From: Enterococcaceae bacterium
Lineage (GTDB): Bacteria; Bacillota; Bacilli; Lactobacillales; Enterococcaceae
Assembly (NCBI GenBank): GCA_022649665.1
Contig: JALCOL010000003.1
Span: forward strand, 124,001 to 188,000
Direction: 5' to 3'
DNA: 64,000 nucleotides
This document shows, one piece after another, positions 53,157-62,803 of this stretch. Under the pieces are notes generated by a model. The model had not been told where the DNA came from, did no database searches, and was given only the letters and a program-made list of their open reading frames with translations. The translations under genes and the position numbers were made by a program. Position 1 is the first letter of the stretch, and every line of letters begins with the position of its first letter.

Positions 53157-54257
53157 TTGAAACGTCTTTTGATATTAGAAGATGGTACCGTTTTTGAGGG
53201 AACTACTTTCGGCGCTGAGATCACGGTTGCCGGCGAGATCGTAATGACCAGCAGTATGACCGGCTACCAGGAGATCATTACGGATCCCAGCTACCACGGG
53301 CAGATCATTGCCTTTACAAATCCCTCGATCGGCAATACCGGCGTGAATCGCGACGATTACGAATCGATCGCCCCGATCTGCAAAGGGATCGTCGTGCAGG
53401 AAGTTTCCGAGTATTTTAACGGCCGCCGTGAATCACTGACACTCGATCAATATTTGAAGCATCAAGGGATCCCTGGGATCAAAAATGTCGATATGCGGAT
53501 GCTGCGGCGCAAATTGCGCGAAAAAGGCACGATGAAAGCCAGCATCGTCAATCCTGATGATGAGTTCCAGCATTCTTATGATCAGCTGCGGGCTACGGTA
53601 TTGCCGGGAAATCAAGTCGCTTCCGTCTCGACGATGAAAGCTTATCCTTCACCGGGAACCGGGATGATCGTCGTTGTGATCGACATGGGGGTCAAACACA
53701 GCATTTTGCGTGAGCTTTCCAAGCGAAAATGCAATGTGATCGTGCTGCCGTACAACGTAGAAGCAAAGCAAGTTTTGGCGCTCCAGCCGGACGGGATCCT
53801 GCTTTCCAACGGACCCGGCAATCCGAATCTTTTGAACGGTACGATCGAAATGGTCCGCGAAGTCGAAAAAAAAGTCCCGCTGTTCGGGATCGGTCTGGGG
53901 CATCAGATCTTCTGCCTGGCAAACGGCGCGAAAGTCCGCAAAATGCTCGACGGGCACCACGGCAGCAATTATCCGGTCGAAGAAGTCGCGACCGGCCGCG
54001 TCTGGTCGACCGCCCAAAACCATAATTATGTCGTTGAAAAAACTTCACTGGCCGGTTCGGATTTGATATTGACGTATTCCGAACTCAATGACCGCTCGGT
54101 TGAAGGTGTACAGCACAAAAAGGTCCCAGGCTTTTCCGTCCAGTTCGAACCGGAAGCGGCTCCGGGGCCGCAGGAAAGTCTGGAGATCTTTGATGCTTTT
54201 ATCGAGTTGATGGATGCAGAAAAGGAGAAGCGAAATGTCCTCAGAGAAAACGCGTAA
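53157..54257 (+). CDS. carA: Carbamoyl phosphate synthetase small subunit lacking catalytic Cys and His
   Basis: A 366-residue class I glutamine amidotransferase-type subunit. The N-terminal CarA domain (about 1-150; ITDPSYHGQIIAFTNPSIGNTGVNRDDYES) and the GATase fold are complete, but the nucleophile elbow reads FGIGLGHQ: Gly246 (codon GGT at 53892-53894) stands where Cys is needed. The C-terminal HPE box reads FEPEAAPGPQE, with Glu331 (GAA at 54147-54149) in place of the catalytic His; Glu333 is kept. Glutamine hydrolysis should therefore be lost. The frame is open and tightly placed (TTG start at 53157, 23 bp overlap with carB), so the gene is maintained and not a simple pseudogene. Confidence 0.93.
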   Translation: MKRLLILEDGTVFEGTTFGAEITVAGEIVMTSSMTGYQEIITDPSYHGQIIAFTNPSIGNTGVNRDDYESIAPICKGIVVQEVSEYFNGRRESLTLDQYLKHQGIPGIKNVDMRMLRRKLREKGTMKASIVNPDDEFQHSYDQLRATVLPGNQVASVSTMKAYPSPGTGMIVVVIDMGVKHSILRELSKRKCNVIVLPYNVEAKQVLALQPDGILLSNGPGNPNLLNGTIEMVREVEKKVPLFGIGLGHQIFCLANGAKVRKMLDGHHGSNYPVEEVATGRVWSTAQNHNYVVEKTSLAGSDLILTYSELNDRSVEGVQHKKVPGFSVQFEPEAAPGPQESLEIFDAFIELMDAEKEKRNVLRENA

Positions 54258-57200
54258 AATACTAGTGATCGGCTCCGGACCGACTGTGATCGGCCAAGGG
54301 GCAGAATTTGATTATGCCGGCATCCAAGCTTGTCTTGCACTCAAAGAGCTGCAATATGAAGTTGTCCTGATCAACTCGAACCCAGCCTCGCTGATGACCG
54401 ATCCGATGGTCGCCGATAAAGTATATATCGAGCCGCTCACGATCGGTTTTGTCTCAAGGATCTTGCGCAAAGAGCGTCCTGACGGTTTGCTGGCGACCTT
54501 TGGCGGTGATGCGGGGATCCGGTTGGCCAATGAACTCGAAAAGTCGAATCTGCTCCGTGAACTGGATGTAGAGCTTCTCGGGACTCCGCTGAAAAACGTC
54601 GCACTCTATAATGACCGTGAGAAACTGAAAGAGTTTCTCAAAAGCATCGATGAGCGGCTCTTGCGTTCTGCGGTTGTGACGGGCGAAGCCGAGGCGCTGG
54701 CCGCTGCGCGCAAGATCGCTTATCCAGTGATCATCCGCCCCGCACAGACCGCGGAAGGCAGCGGCAGCTTTATCTGCAGCAACGAGCTTGAGCTCAAAAA
54801 GAATTTTCATCAAGTCCTTTTCCGTTCGCCGATCCGCAAATGTATGATCGAAAAATCGATCGCGGGCTTCAAAGAGATCGAGCTTGAAGGAATGCGCGAC
54901 AAAAACGGCCACGAGATCATCGTCTGCAGCATGGAGAATTTCGACCCGGTCGGGATCCATCAGGGGGATTCGATCGTGATCGTTCCTTGCCAAACGCTGA
55001 CCGACAAAACATATCAGCTGCTGCGCAACACAGTGCTCGGGATCATGGAGACGCTTGAAGTTGTCGGCTGCTGCAGCGTGAAATTCGCGATCCACCCGCT
55101 GACTGCAGAATTCTACGTCCTCGAGATCAATCCGTTTATGAACCGTTCAGCAGCTTTGGCATCGAAAACGAGCGGCTATCCGATCGGTAAGATCGCCGCG
55201 AAACTCGCGACCGGGGTGCTTTTGACCGAGCTTGCCAATCCGATCGCTCCTAAGATCGGGGCGTTGTTCGAGCCGGTGATGGATTATATAGCTGTCAAGA
55301 TCCCGCGCTGGGCGAGCGATCGCTTTCAAAACCAGTCGCGCCAGCTTGGCACTGAAATGAAAGCGACCGGTGAAGTCGTGGGGTTCGGCCGTAATTTTGA
55401 AATGGCATTTTTAAAAGCTTTCCGCTCGCTGAATGTCGGGACGCTTCATCCGGAGGCAATCGCCGACAGCGGCAGCCATGAGATTTTCAAGCACGTCGTC
55501 AAAGCGCAAGATGACCGTCTGCTTTATTTGATGGAGGCATTGCGGCAAGGCTACACACTGGAGGATCTATATGAACTGACGAAAATCGAAGAGTTTTTCT
55601 TGGGAAAACTGCGCCATATCGTTGAGCTTGAAAAAACGCTGGCAACGCATCCTGATGACCTTGCGCTTTTGAAAACAGCCAAACGCTACGGCTTTTCTGA
55701 TGAATATATTGCCGAAAGCTGGCACACGACGCCGGACTTGATCCGCAAGTCGCGACTGGAAGCCGGGATCAGCGCGATCTTTAAGGCAGTCGATTCTTGT
55801 GCAGGGGAATACCCAGCGGCTTATCCATACTATTACAGCTGCTATGAAAAAGAGGAAGAGAGCATCAGCCGCGATTTGCCGAAAGTATTGATCATCGGGG
55901 CGGGACCGAATCAAATCGGTCAAGGAATCGAATTCGACTATACCACGATCCATGCCGTCAAAGCGGTCCAAAATGCCGGCTTTCAGGCAATCGTGCTCAA
56001 CAATAATCCCGAAGCACTCAGTACTGATTTTTGTGCGGTCGACAAATTATATTTCGGAGCGATCACGATCGAAGAGATTTTGAACATCATTGCGCTTGAA
56101 AAGCCGCACGGCGTGATCTTGCAATTCGGCGGACAAACGACGCTGAATCTAGGGCAGCATCTCTTGCGGCTCGGGATAAAGGTCTTAGGAACAACGATCA
56201 TCCCGCCGCGGCGCGGAGAGTCGCCGGATGTGATCGAAGAAGCACTAAGCGAACTGGCGATCCCGCATCCGATGGGAGGCGGCGCTGATACGTGCGAAGA
56301 GGCGCTCGCGATCGCGGAACGCCTCGGCTTTCCGGTGATTGTTCGTCCCCAGCAAGTTTTGGGCGGCAAAGGGCTGGAAGTCCTGTCTTCCAAAGAAGAT
56401 CTCGCACACTATGTGGCCGCTTATCCGATTTCGGCTACTGCCCCGGTCTTCGTTAATCGCTTCCTATCCGGTTATGAAGCGGAGCTGGAGCTGATCAGCG
56501 ACGGCGAGCACGTCATGATCCCGGGGATCCTTGAGCATATCGAGCGTGCAAGTGTCCATTCAGGCGACTCGATCGCGGTTTACCCGGCACAGACGATCAC
56601 TGAAGCTCAGCAGCAGAAAATGTGCGAATATGCAACCCGACTCGCTAAAAAGATCCGCTATGTCGGGATCATGAATATCCAATTCGTCAAACAAGGCGAC
56701 GAGATCCAAGTAATGGAAGTCAACACGCGCGCCAACCGGACGGTGCCGTTTCTTTCCAAAGTCACTGGGCTGCCGCTGGTCGCGATCGCGACACGGGTGA
56801 TCCTCGGCGAGAAATTAAAAGACATGGGGTACCGCGAAGGGTTGTATCCGCACGGCAAAATGGTTTACGTCAAAGCACCGGTCTTCTCATTTTTGCGCCT
56901 GGAAGCATTCAGCTCGCCTTTGGGTCTGCAAATGAAATCGACTGGTGAAGTGATGGGGTCCGATTATACGATCGACAAAGCGCTTTACAAAGCCTTTGAA
57001 GCGAGCGGCCTTCATTTGCCGAGTTTCGGGACGGCGCTCTTTACGATCTCAGACGACGATAAAGCAAACGCGCTGGAGATCGCGCGCCGCTTTTCGCAGA
57101 TCGGTTTTACGATCGTTGCGACTCCCGGGACCGCCGATTATTTTACGGCGCACGGCTTGATCACTAAGCCGCTGACGAAAGAAACGGATCCCAAAAATCA

Positions 57201-57408
57201 AGCCAAAAGTGTGATCCACGCAGTTCAAGAGCATCAAGCGCAGATCGTGATCAATACCGACAGCACGATGATCTCAAGCATGGAAGACGGGACTTATATC
57301 CGCCGGGCCGCCCTTGAAAACGGGATCCCGCTTTTTACTTCGCTCGACACCGCTTCTGCAGTTTTGAATGTGTTAGAAGCGCGCGCTTTTGCGACCGAAG
57401 CAATTTAA
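54235..57408 (+). CDS. carB: Carbamoyl phosphate synthetase large subunit, divergent N-terminal half
   Basis: A 1057-residue protein with two ATP-grasp halves and a C-terminal MGS-like allosteric domain (about 930-1057). In the first (carboxyphosphate) half the Gly-rich loop reads QTAEGSGSF (171-179) instead of the usual TxGGTGGG. The metal-ligand Gln is Lys283 (SVKFAIHP) and NPR is NPF (299-301); Arg168, Glu297 and Asn299 remain. In the second (carbamate-phosphorylating) half Q816, E828 and N830 and the VLGGKG loop are kept, though NPR is NTR. ATG at 54235 follows AAAAGGAG. Residue comparison is with E. coli and B. subtilis CarB from memory. Confidence 0.95.
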   Translation: MSSEKTRKILVIGSGPTVIGQGAEFDYAGIQACLALKELQYEVVLINSNPASLMTDPMVADKVYIEPLTIGFVSRILRKERPDGLLATFGGDAGIRLANELEKSNLLRELDVELLGTPLKNVALYNDREKLKEFLKSIDERLLRSAVVTGEAEALAAARKIAYPVIIRPAQTAEGSGSFICSNELELKKNFHQVLFRSPIRKCMIEKSIAGFKEIELEGMRDKNGHEIIVCSMENFDPVGIHQGDSIVIVPCQTLTDKTYQLLRNTVLGIMETLEVVGCCSVKFAIHPLTAEFYVLEINPFMNRSAALASKTSGYPIGKIAAKLATGVLLTELANPIAPKIGALFEPVMDYIAVKIPRWASDRFQNQSRQLGTEMKATGEVVGFGRNFEMAFLKAFRSLNVGTLHPEAIADSGSHEIFKHVVKAQDDRLLYLMEALRQGYTLEDLYELTKIEEFFLGKLRHIVELEKTLATHPDDLALLKTAKRYGFSDEYIAESWHTTPDLIRKSRLEAGISAIFKAVDSCAGEYPAAYPYYYSCYEKEEESISRDLPKVLIIGAGPNQIGQGIEFDYTTIHAVKAVQNAGFQAIVLNNNPEALSTDFCAVDKLYFGAITIEEILNIIALEKPHGVILQFGGQTTLNLGQHLLRLGIKVLGTTIIPPRRGESPDVIEEALSELAIPHPMGGGADTCEEALAIAERLGFPVIVRPQQVLGGKGLEVLSSKEDLAHYVAAYPISATAPVFVNRFLSGYEAELELISDGEHVMIPGILEHIERASVHSGDSIAVYPAQTITEAQQQKMCEYATRLAKKIRYVGIMNIQFVKQGDEIQVMEVNTRANRTVPFLSKVTGLPLVAIATRVILGEKLKDMGYREGLYPHGKMVYVKAPVFSFLRLEAFSSPLGLQMKSTGEVMGSDYTIDKALYKAFEASGLHLPSFGTALFTISDDDKANALEIARRFSQIGFTIVATPGTADYFTAHGLITKPLTKETDPKNQAKSVIHAVQEHQAQIVINTDSTMISSMEDGTYIRRAALENGIPLFTSLDTASAVLNVLEARAFATEAI

Positions 57409-57427
57409 ATTCAGGAGTGAAAAAAAT

Positions 57428-59124
<1,697 letters not shown>

Positions 59125-59136
59125 GGAGAGATGTTT

Positions 59137-59853
59137 ATGTACCCGCCGATCATTGCCTTGGATGTACCTAATCAAACCGCATTATGGGGGCTCTTAGATC
59201 AATTTGATCCGCAAGAAAAATTATTCGTGAAAGTCGGGATGGAGCTTTTTTACAGCGAAGGCCCGCAGATCATCCGCGCATTGAAAGGCAAAGGCCATCG
59301 CATCTTTTTGGATTTGAAGCTGCATGACATCCCGATGACGGTCAAACGCGCGATGACTGTCTTAGCGGCGCTCGGTGTCGATATCGTGAATGTCCATGCG
59401 GCAGGCGGCCGCGAAATGATGCGCGCCGCAAAAGCGGGACTCGTCGCGGGGACCCCAGCAGGCGAAAAAGTGCCGCAACTGTTTGCGGTGACTCAGCTGA
59501 CCTCGACTTCGACTGCGCAAATGAACGAAGAGCAAGGGATTCCGGGGACCGTGACGGAAAGCGTGCTGCGTTACGCTAAATCAGCTGAAATGAGCGGTTT
59601 GGACGGTGTTGTCTGTTCAGCACTCGAAGCCCAGCAGATCCATCAGGCGACCAGCGCGAACTTTTTGACCTTGACGCCGGGGATCCGGCCAGCCGGTACG
59701 GCGGTGAATGATCAAAAGCGGGTCGTGACGCCGGCAAGGGCTGTTGAGCTGACGAGCGACATGATCGTCGTCGGCCGTCCGATCACTCAAGCGCGCGATC
59801 CTTACCAAGCATATCTGAATATCAAAAACGAATGGAGCCGATTACATGAATGA
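59137..59853 (+). CDS. pyrF: Orotidine 5'-phosphate decarboxylase
   Basis: A 238-residue TIM-barrel enzyme converting OMP to UMP. The catalytic tetrad region [16 protein letters not shown] is near 59-74 (Asp-Lys-Asp), VKVGMELFY near 32, and TPGIRPAG near 183 with the phosphate-binding IVVGRPIT near 212. ATG at 59137 lies 9 bp after AAGGAG; an ATG at 59131 is too close to that site. It overlaps pyrE by 8 bp. Confidence 0.96.
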   Translation: MYPPIIALDVPNQTALWGLLDQFDPQEKLFVKVGMELFYSEGPQIIRALKGKGHRIFLDLKLHDIPMTVKRAMTVLAALGVDIVNVHAAGGREMMRAAKAGLVAGTPAGEKVPQLFAVTQLTSTSTAQMNEEQGIPGTVTESVLRYAKSAEMSGLDGVVCSALEAQQIHQATSANFLTLTPGIRPAGTAVNDQKRVVTPARAVELTSDMIVVGRPITQARDPYQAYLNIKNEWSRLHE

Positions 59854-60499
59854 TGCTGAAAAAATTGCAGAAGACTTATTAAAAATCAAGGCGGTCAGCC
59901 TGAGCCCGCAAAAACCCTTTACGTGGGCGAGCGGTCTTCATACTCCGATCTATTGCGACAATCGGATGATCATGAGTTTTCCGGAAGTCCGTGATGAAGT
60001 CGAGGGGCTTTTCGCAAAAAAAATCGGCGAGATCTATCCGGAAGTTGAAGTGATCGCCGGCACCGCAACAGCCGGCATCCCGCATGCGGCTTTTATCGCT
60101 GAGCGTCTCCACCTGCCGATGATCTACATCCGCAGCAAACCGAAAGACCATGGGCAAGGCAATCAAATCGAAGGCCAGCTGCTTCCCGGTCAAAAAATCG
60201 TGATCATTGAAGATTTGATCTCGACCGGCGGCAGTGTTCTCCAAGCCGCCGCCGCTGCTCAAAAAGCCGGTGCCGAAGTTTTGGGCGTTTTAGCGATCTT
60301 CACTTATGAGCTCGCGCAAAGCGTAAAAAACTTCACGGAAAAAGGAATGCCGCTTTACGCATTGACAGATTATTCGACATTGATCGAAGTTGCCGCGCAG
60401 ACCGGATATATTGAAAAAAATCAGCTGGCCATGTTGAAAGACTGGAAGACTGATCCAACTGCTTGGTCAAAAGCGCACGCGCAAGAAGCTGACAAGTAG
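59846..60499 (+). CDS. pyrE: Orotate phosphoribosyltransferase
   Basis: A 217-residue PRTase forming OMP from orotate and PRPP. Motifs: [16 protein letters not shown] near 27, [18 protein letters not shown] near 72, [17 protein letters not shown] near 94 (the flexible catalytic loop) and the PRPP motif [17 protein letters not shown] near 119. Length and residues are typical. It is the last pyr gene; a LysR-type regulator follows after 23 bp with no terminator between. Confidence 0.96.
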   Translation: MNDAEKIAEDLLKIKAVSLSPQKPFTWASGLHTPIYCDNRMIMSFPEVRDEVEGLFAKKIGEIYPEVEVIAGTATAGIPHAAFIAERLHLPMIYIRSKPKDHGQGNQIEGQLLPGQKIVIIEDLISTGGSVLQAAAAAQKAGAEVLGVLAIFTYELAQSVKNFTEKGMPLYALTDYSTLIEVAAQTGYIEKNQLAMLKDWKTDPTAWSKAHAQEADK

Positions 60500-60522
60500 C
60501 ATCAGCGAAGGGAGGGAACGCG

Positions 60523-61416
60523 ATGAACCTGCAGCAAATGCGATATGCGGTTGCGATCGCGAACAGTTCAAGCTTCCGTGAAGCGGCCCAAAAATTATAT
60601 ACAACGCAGCCTTCGCTTTCTCAAGGGATCAAAGACTTGGAAGAAGAGCTTGGAGTCCAGCTTTTTCTGCGCAGCTCAAAAGGCGTTCAACTGACTCCTG
60701 AAGGCGCACTTTTTGTCGAACATGCGGAAAGTATTTTGAATGACGCAGATCATTTAGTCGACCGCTTTCAAAATGCTCACTCAAAAAAGCGTTTTTCCGT
60801 TTCCACACAGCACTATGATTTTCTTTCGCAGATCATGATCAAGATCATGGAAGAATTCAAGGAGCAATATGATGAATTCCGGCTTTTTGAATCGACGACG
60901 CTTTCAGCGATCAAAGAAGTCGCCGATGATACGAGCGAGATCGGGATCCTTTATCAAAATGAAGAGAACCGCAAAGTCCTGCAGCGCTATTTGAATAAAA
61001 ATCATCTTGTATTCCATCCGCTCGGGACTTTTGAAACCCATATTTTTGTCGGCAAGCATCATCCGCTGGCCAAAGAAGCAGCGATCGAACTTTCGATGCT
61101 CGAACCGTTTCCGCAGATCCGCTTTACGCAAGAAGCGGCCGACAGCAATTTTTTTGCCGAAGATATTTTAGCGGTCCCCCAGAGCAAAAGTGTCGTCTTC
61201 ACGAATGACCGCTCGACGCTGATGAATTTTTTGACACAGACGAATGCTTACGCATCCGGCTCCGGGATCGTGACCGGTTTTACCAAAAAAGAGATTCGCT
61301 TGATCCCGCTCAAAGGCGCGCCAATCAACACGATGGGCGCGATCGCAAAAAAAGATCATGAGTTTACCCCGATCGCTGAGCGCTTTCTGGAACTTGCTCA
61401 ACGGATCATTCATTAG
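60523..61416 (+). CDS. LysR-family transcriptional regulator
   Basis: A 297-residue regulator. The N-terminal winged HTH (about 1-60: MRYAVAIANSSSFREAAQKL, then QPSLSQGIKDLEEELGVQLF) is followed by a helical linker and a periplasmic-binding-like effector domain (about 90-295). The effector is unknown. GGGAGGG precedes the ATG. It sits on the end of the pyr transcript but before a terminator. A T-N11-A palindrome at 61563-61578, upstream of the peptidase-transporter genes, is a candidate target. Confidence 0.85.
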   Translation: MNLQQMRYAVAIANSSSFREAAQKLYTTQPSLSQGIKDLEEELGVQLFLRSSKGVQLTPEGALFVEHAESILNDADHLVDRFQNAHSKKRFSVSTQHYDFLSQIMIKIMEEFKEQYDEFRLFESTTLSAIKEVADDTSEIGILYQNEENRKVLQRYLNKNHLVFHPLGTFETHIFVGKHHPLAKEAAIELSMLEPFPQIRFTQEAADSNFFAEDILAVPQSKSVVFTNDRSTLMNFLTQTNAYASGSGIVTGFTKKEIRLIPLKGAPINTMGAIAKKDHEFTPIAERFLELAQRIIH

Positions 61417-61428
61417 GAAAAACAGCTG

Positions 61429-61476
61429 AACCCGTCTGAAATGAACGACTTCGTTCACTTCAGACGGGTTTTTTGC
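61429..61476 (+). terminator. Terminator after the LysR gene
   Basis: AACCCGTCTGAA (61429-61440) pairs with TTCAGACGGGTT (61459-61470), with an inner GAACGA/TCGTTC hairpin and a T run. It ends the pyr-LysR transcription unit. Confidence 0.88.
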
Positions 61477-61562
61477 TTTTTTATTATCAAAGAAACAGCC
61501 GGCTTAAATCATTTCATTAAATTGAAATTATTTGTGTATTTAGCCGCATGATAGCGGTTATA

Positions 61563-61614
61563 TTTCATAATTATGAAAAAAACGCTTGCTATTGTTTTGA
61601 ACCTGTAATATGAT
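61563..61614 (+). promoter_or_regulatory. Promoter and palindromic site of the peptidase-transporter operon
   Basis: TTGCTA (61586-61591), 17 bp, TATGAT (61609-61614). A perfect 16-bp palindrome TTTCATAATTATGAAA (61563-61578) lies 7 bp upstream of the -35, the position of an activator site, and fits the T-N11-A form of LysR boxes. The rest of 61477-61691 is AT-rich with no gene. Confidence 0.5.
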
Positions 61615-61691
61615 TTAATCATCAAATGCATGTAACCGGTTTCGAATATCTACAAAATTGGCTGCAAATATCTTGGAAAGAAGTGTAAAAA

Positions 61692-62771
61692 GTGAGCAAA
61701 TTGAAAAAAGTACAAGAAAGAATGATTGCTGATGGATACGATGCTCTCGTGATCTGTGATGGCGCTGATATCAAATATCTCACTGGCTTTTCTGGAGAAT
61801 ACGGGGTAAGTACGGTGGTTATTTCAAAAGACAAGTTTTATTTGATTACCGACGGCCGTTTTGAATTTCAAGCCAAAGAAGAAGTTCCAGAGTGCGAAGT
61901 TTTGATTATGAATGGTCAGCAGCGCGATTATTATGTCGCGACTGGAGACTTGCTTAAAGAATTGAATGTGAAAGCAGTACTGATCCAAACGGATAAAATC
62001 TTCCACCGCGATTATTTGAGTGTAAAAAATAGCTGTGAAAGCGCTGAACTCAGAGCTGCCCCACCATATATCGAAGAATTGCGCCAGGTGAAAACGTCCG
62101 AAGAGATCACGCTGATCCGCGAGGCATGCCGAATCTCTGAGCGTTCTTTTTATGCCCTTTTGGACTTTATAAAGCCAGGAGTGACCGAAATCGATATCGC
62201 TAACGAGCTTGAATATCAATTCAGAAGCCGCGGCGGATCTGGTTTTTGTTTTGAGACGATCGTCGCATCTGGTCCGATCAATGGCGCTAACTGTCACGCG
62301 ACCCCTTCAGACCGGAAGATCGAAGCAGGAGATTTCATTACGTTGGATTTTGGAACTGCATACAAAGGCTATTGTTCAGATATGACCCGGACTGTTGCAG
62401 TCGGACGGCCGCATAATGAAGAAATGCTGAAAATCTATGAAACGGTCAAAGTTGCCAAAAAAGCGGGCGCTGCGATTTTGCAAGCGGGATTACCGATCGC
62501 TGAAGTCGATCAAACGATCCGCAAGATCATTGGGGAAGCCGGCTATACCGTTCCGCATGGTCTAGGACACAGTTTCGGGTTATATATCCATGAAGATCCA
62601 TTTATCAGTGCAAAAAACCCCAATAAATTTAAAAAAAATGCAATAACGACCATCGAACCCGGAATCTATGTTCCAGGAGTCTGCGGTGTGCGGATCGAAG
62701 ATGATTATTTGATCGGTGAAAGTAGTGCAGAGCGTTTGCAGCAATCGACGAATGAACTGATTATTTTATAA
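61692..62771 (+). CDS. Xaa-Pro peptidase (M24B family)
   Basis: A 359-residue cytoplasmic metallopeptidase cleaving beside proline. A creatinase-type N-domain (about 1-130) precedes the pita-bread domain with the five metal ligands: Asp in ITLDFGTAY near 219, Asp in SDMTRT near 230, His in GLGHSFGLYIHEDP near 295, Glu in TIEPGIY near 324 and Glu in RIEDDY near 338. Start is GTG at 61692. It precedes a peptide transporter gene by 32 bp, so peptide uptake and proline-peptide breakdown are joined. PepP (aminopeptidase) or PepQ (dipeptidase) cannot be told apart with certainty; the DUF-free length suits either. Confidence 0.9.
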   Translation: MSKLKKVQERMIADGYDALVICDGADIKYLTGFSGEYGVSTVVISKDKFYLITDGRFEFQAKEEVPECEVLIMNGQQRDYYVATGDLLKELNVKAVLIQTDKIFHRDYLSVKNSCESAELRAAPPYIEELRQVKTSEEITLIREACRISERSFYALLDFIKPGVTEIDIANELEYQFRSRGGSGFCFETIVASGPINGANCHATPSDRKIEAGDFITLDFGTAYKGYCSDMTRTVAVGRPHNEEMLKIYETVKVAKKAGAAILQAGLPIAEVDQTIRKIIGEAGYTVPHGLGHSFGLYIHEDPFISAKNPNKFKKNAITTIEPGIYVPGVCGVRIEDDYLIGESSAERLQQSTNELIIL

Positions 62772-62803
62772 AAAAGGGCAAGCAAAAAGTGGAGGTATTG
62801 GAA

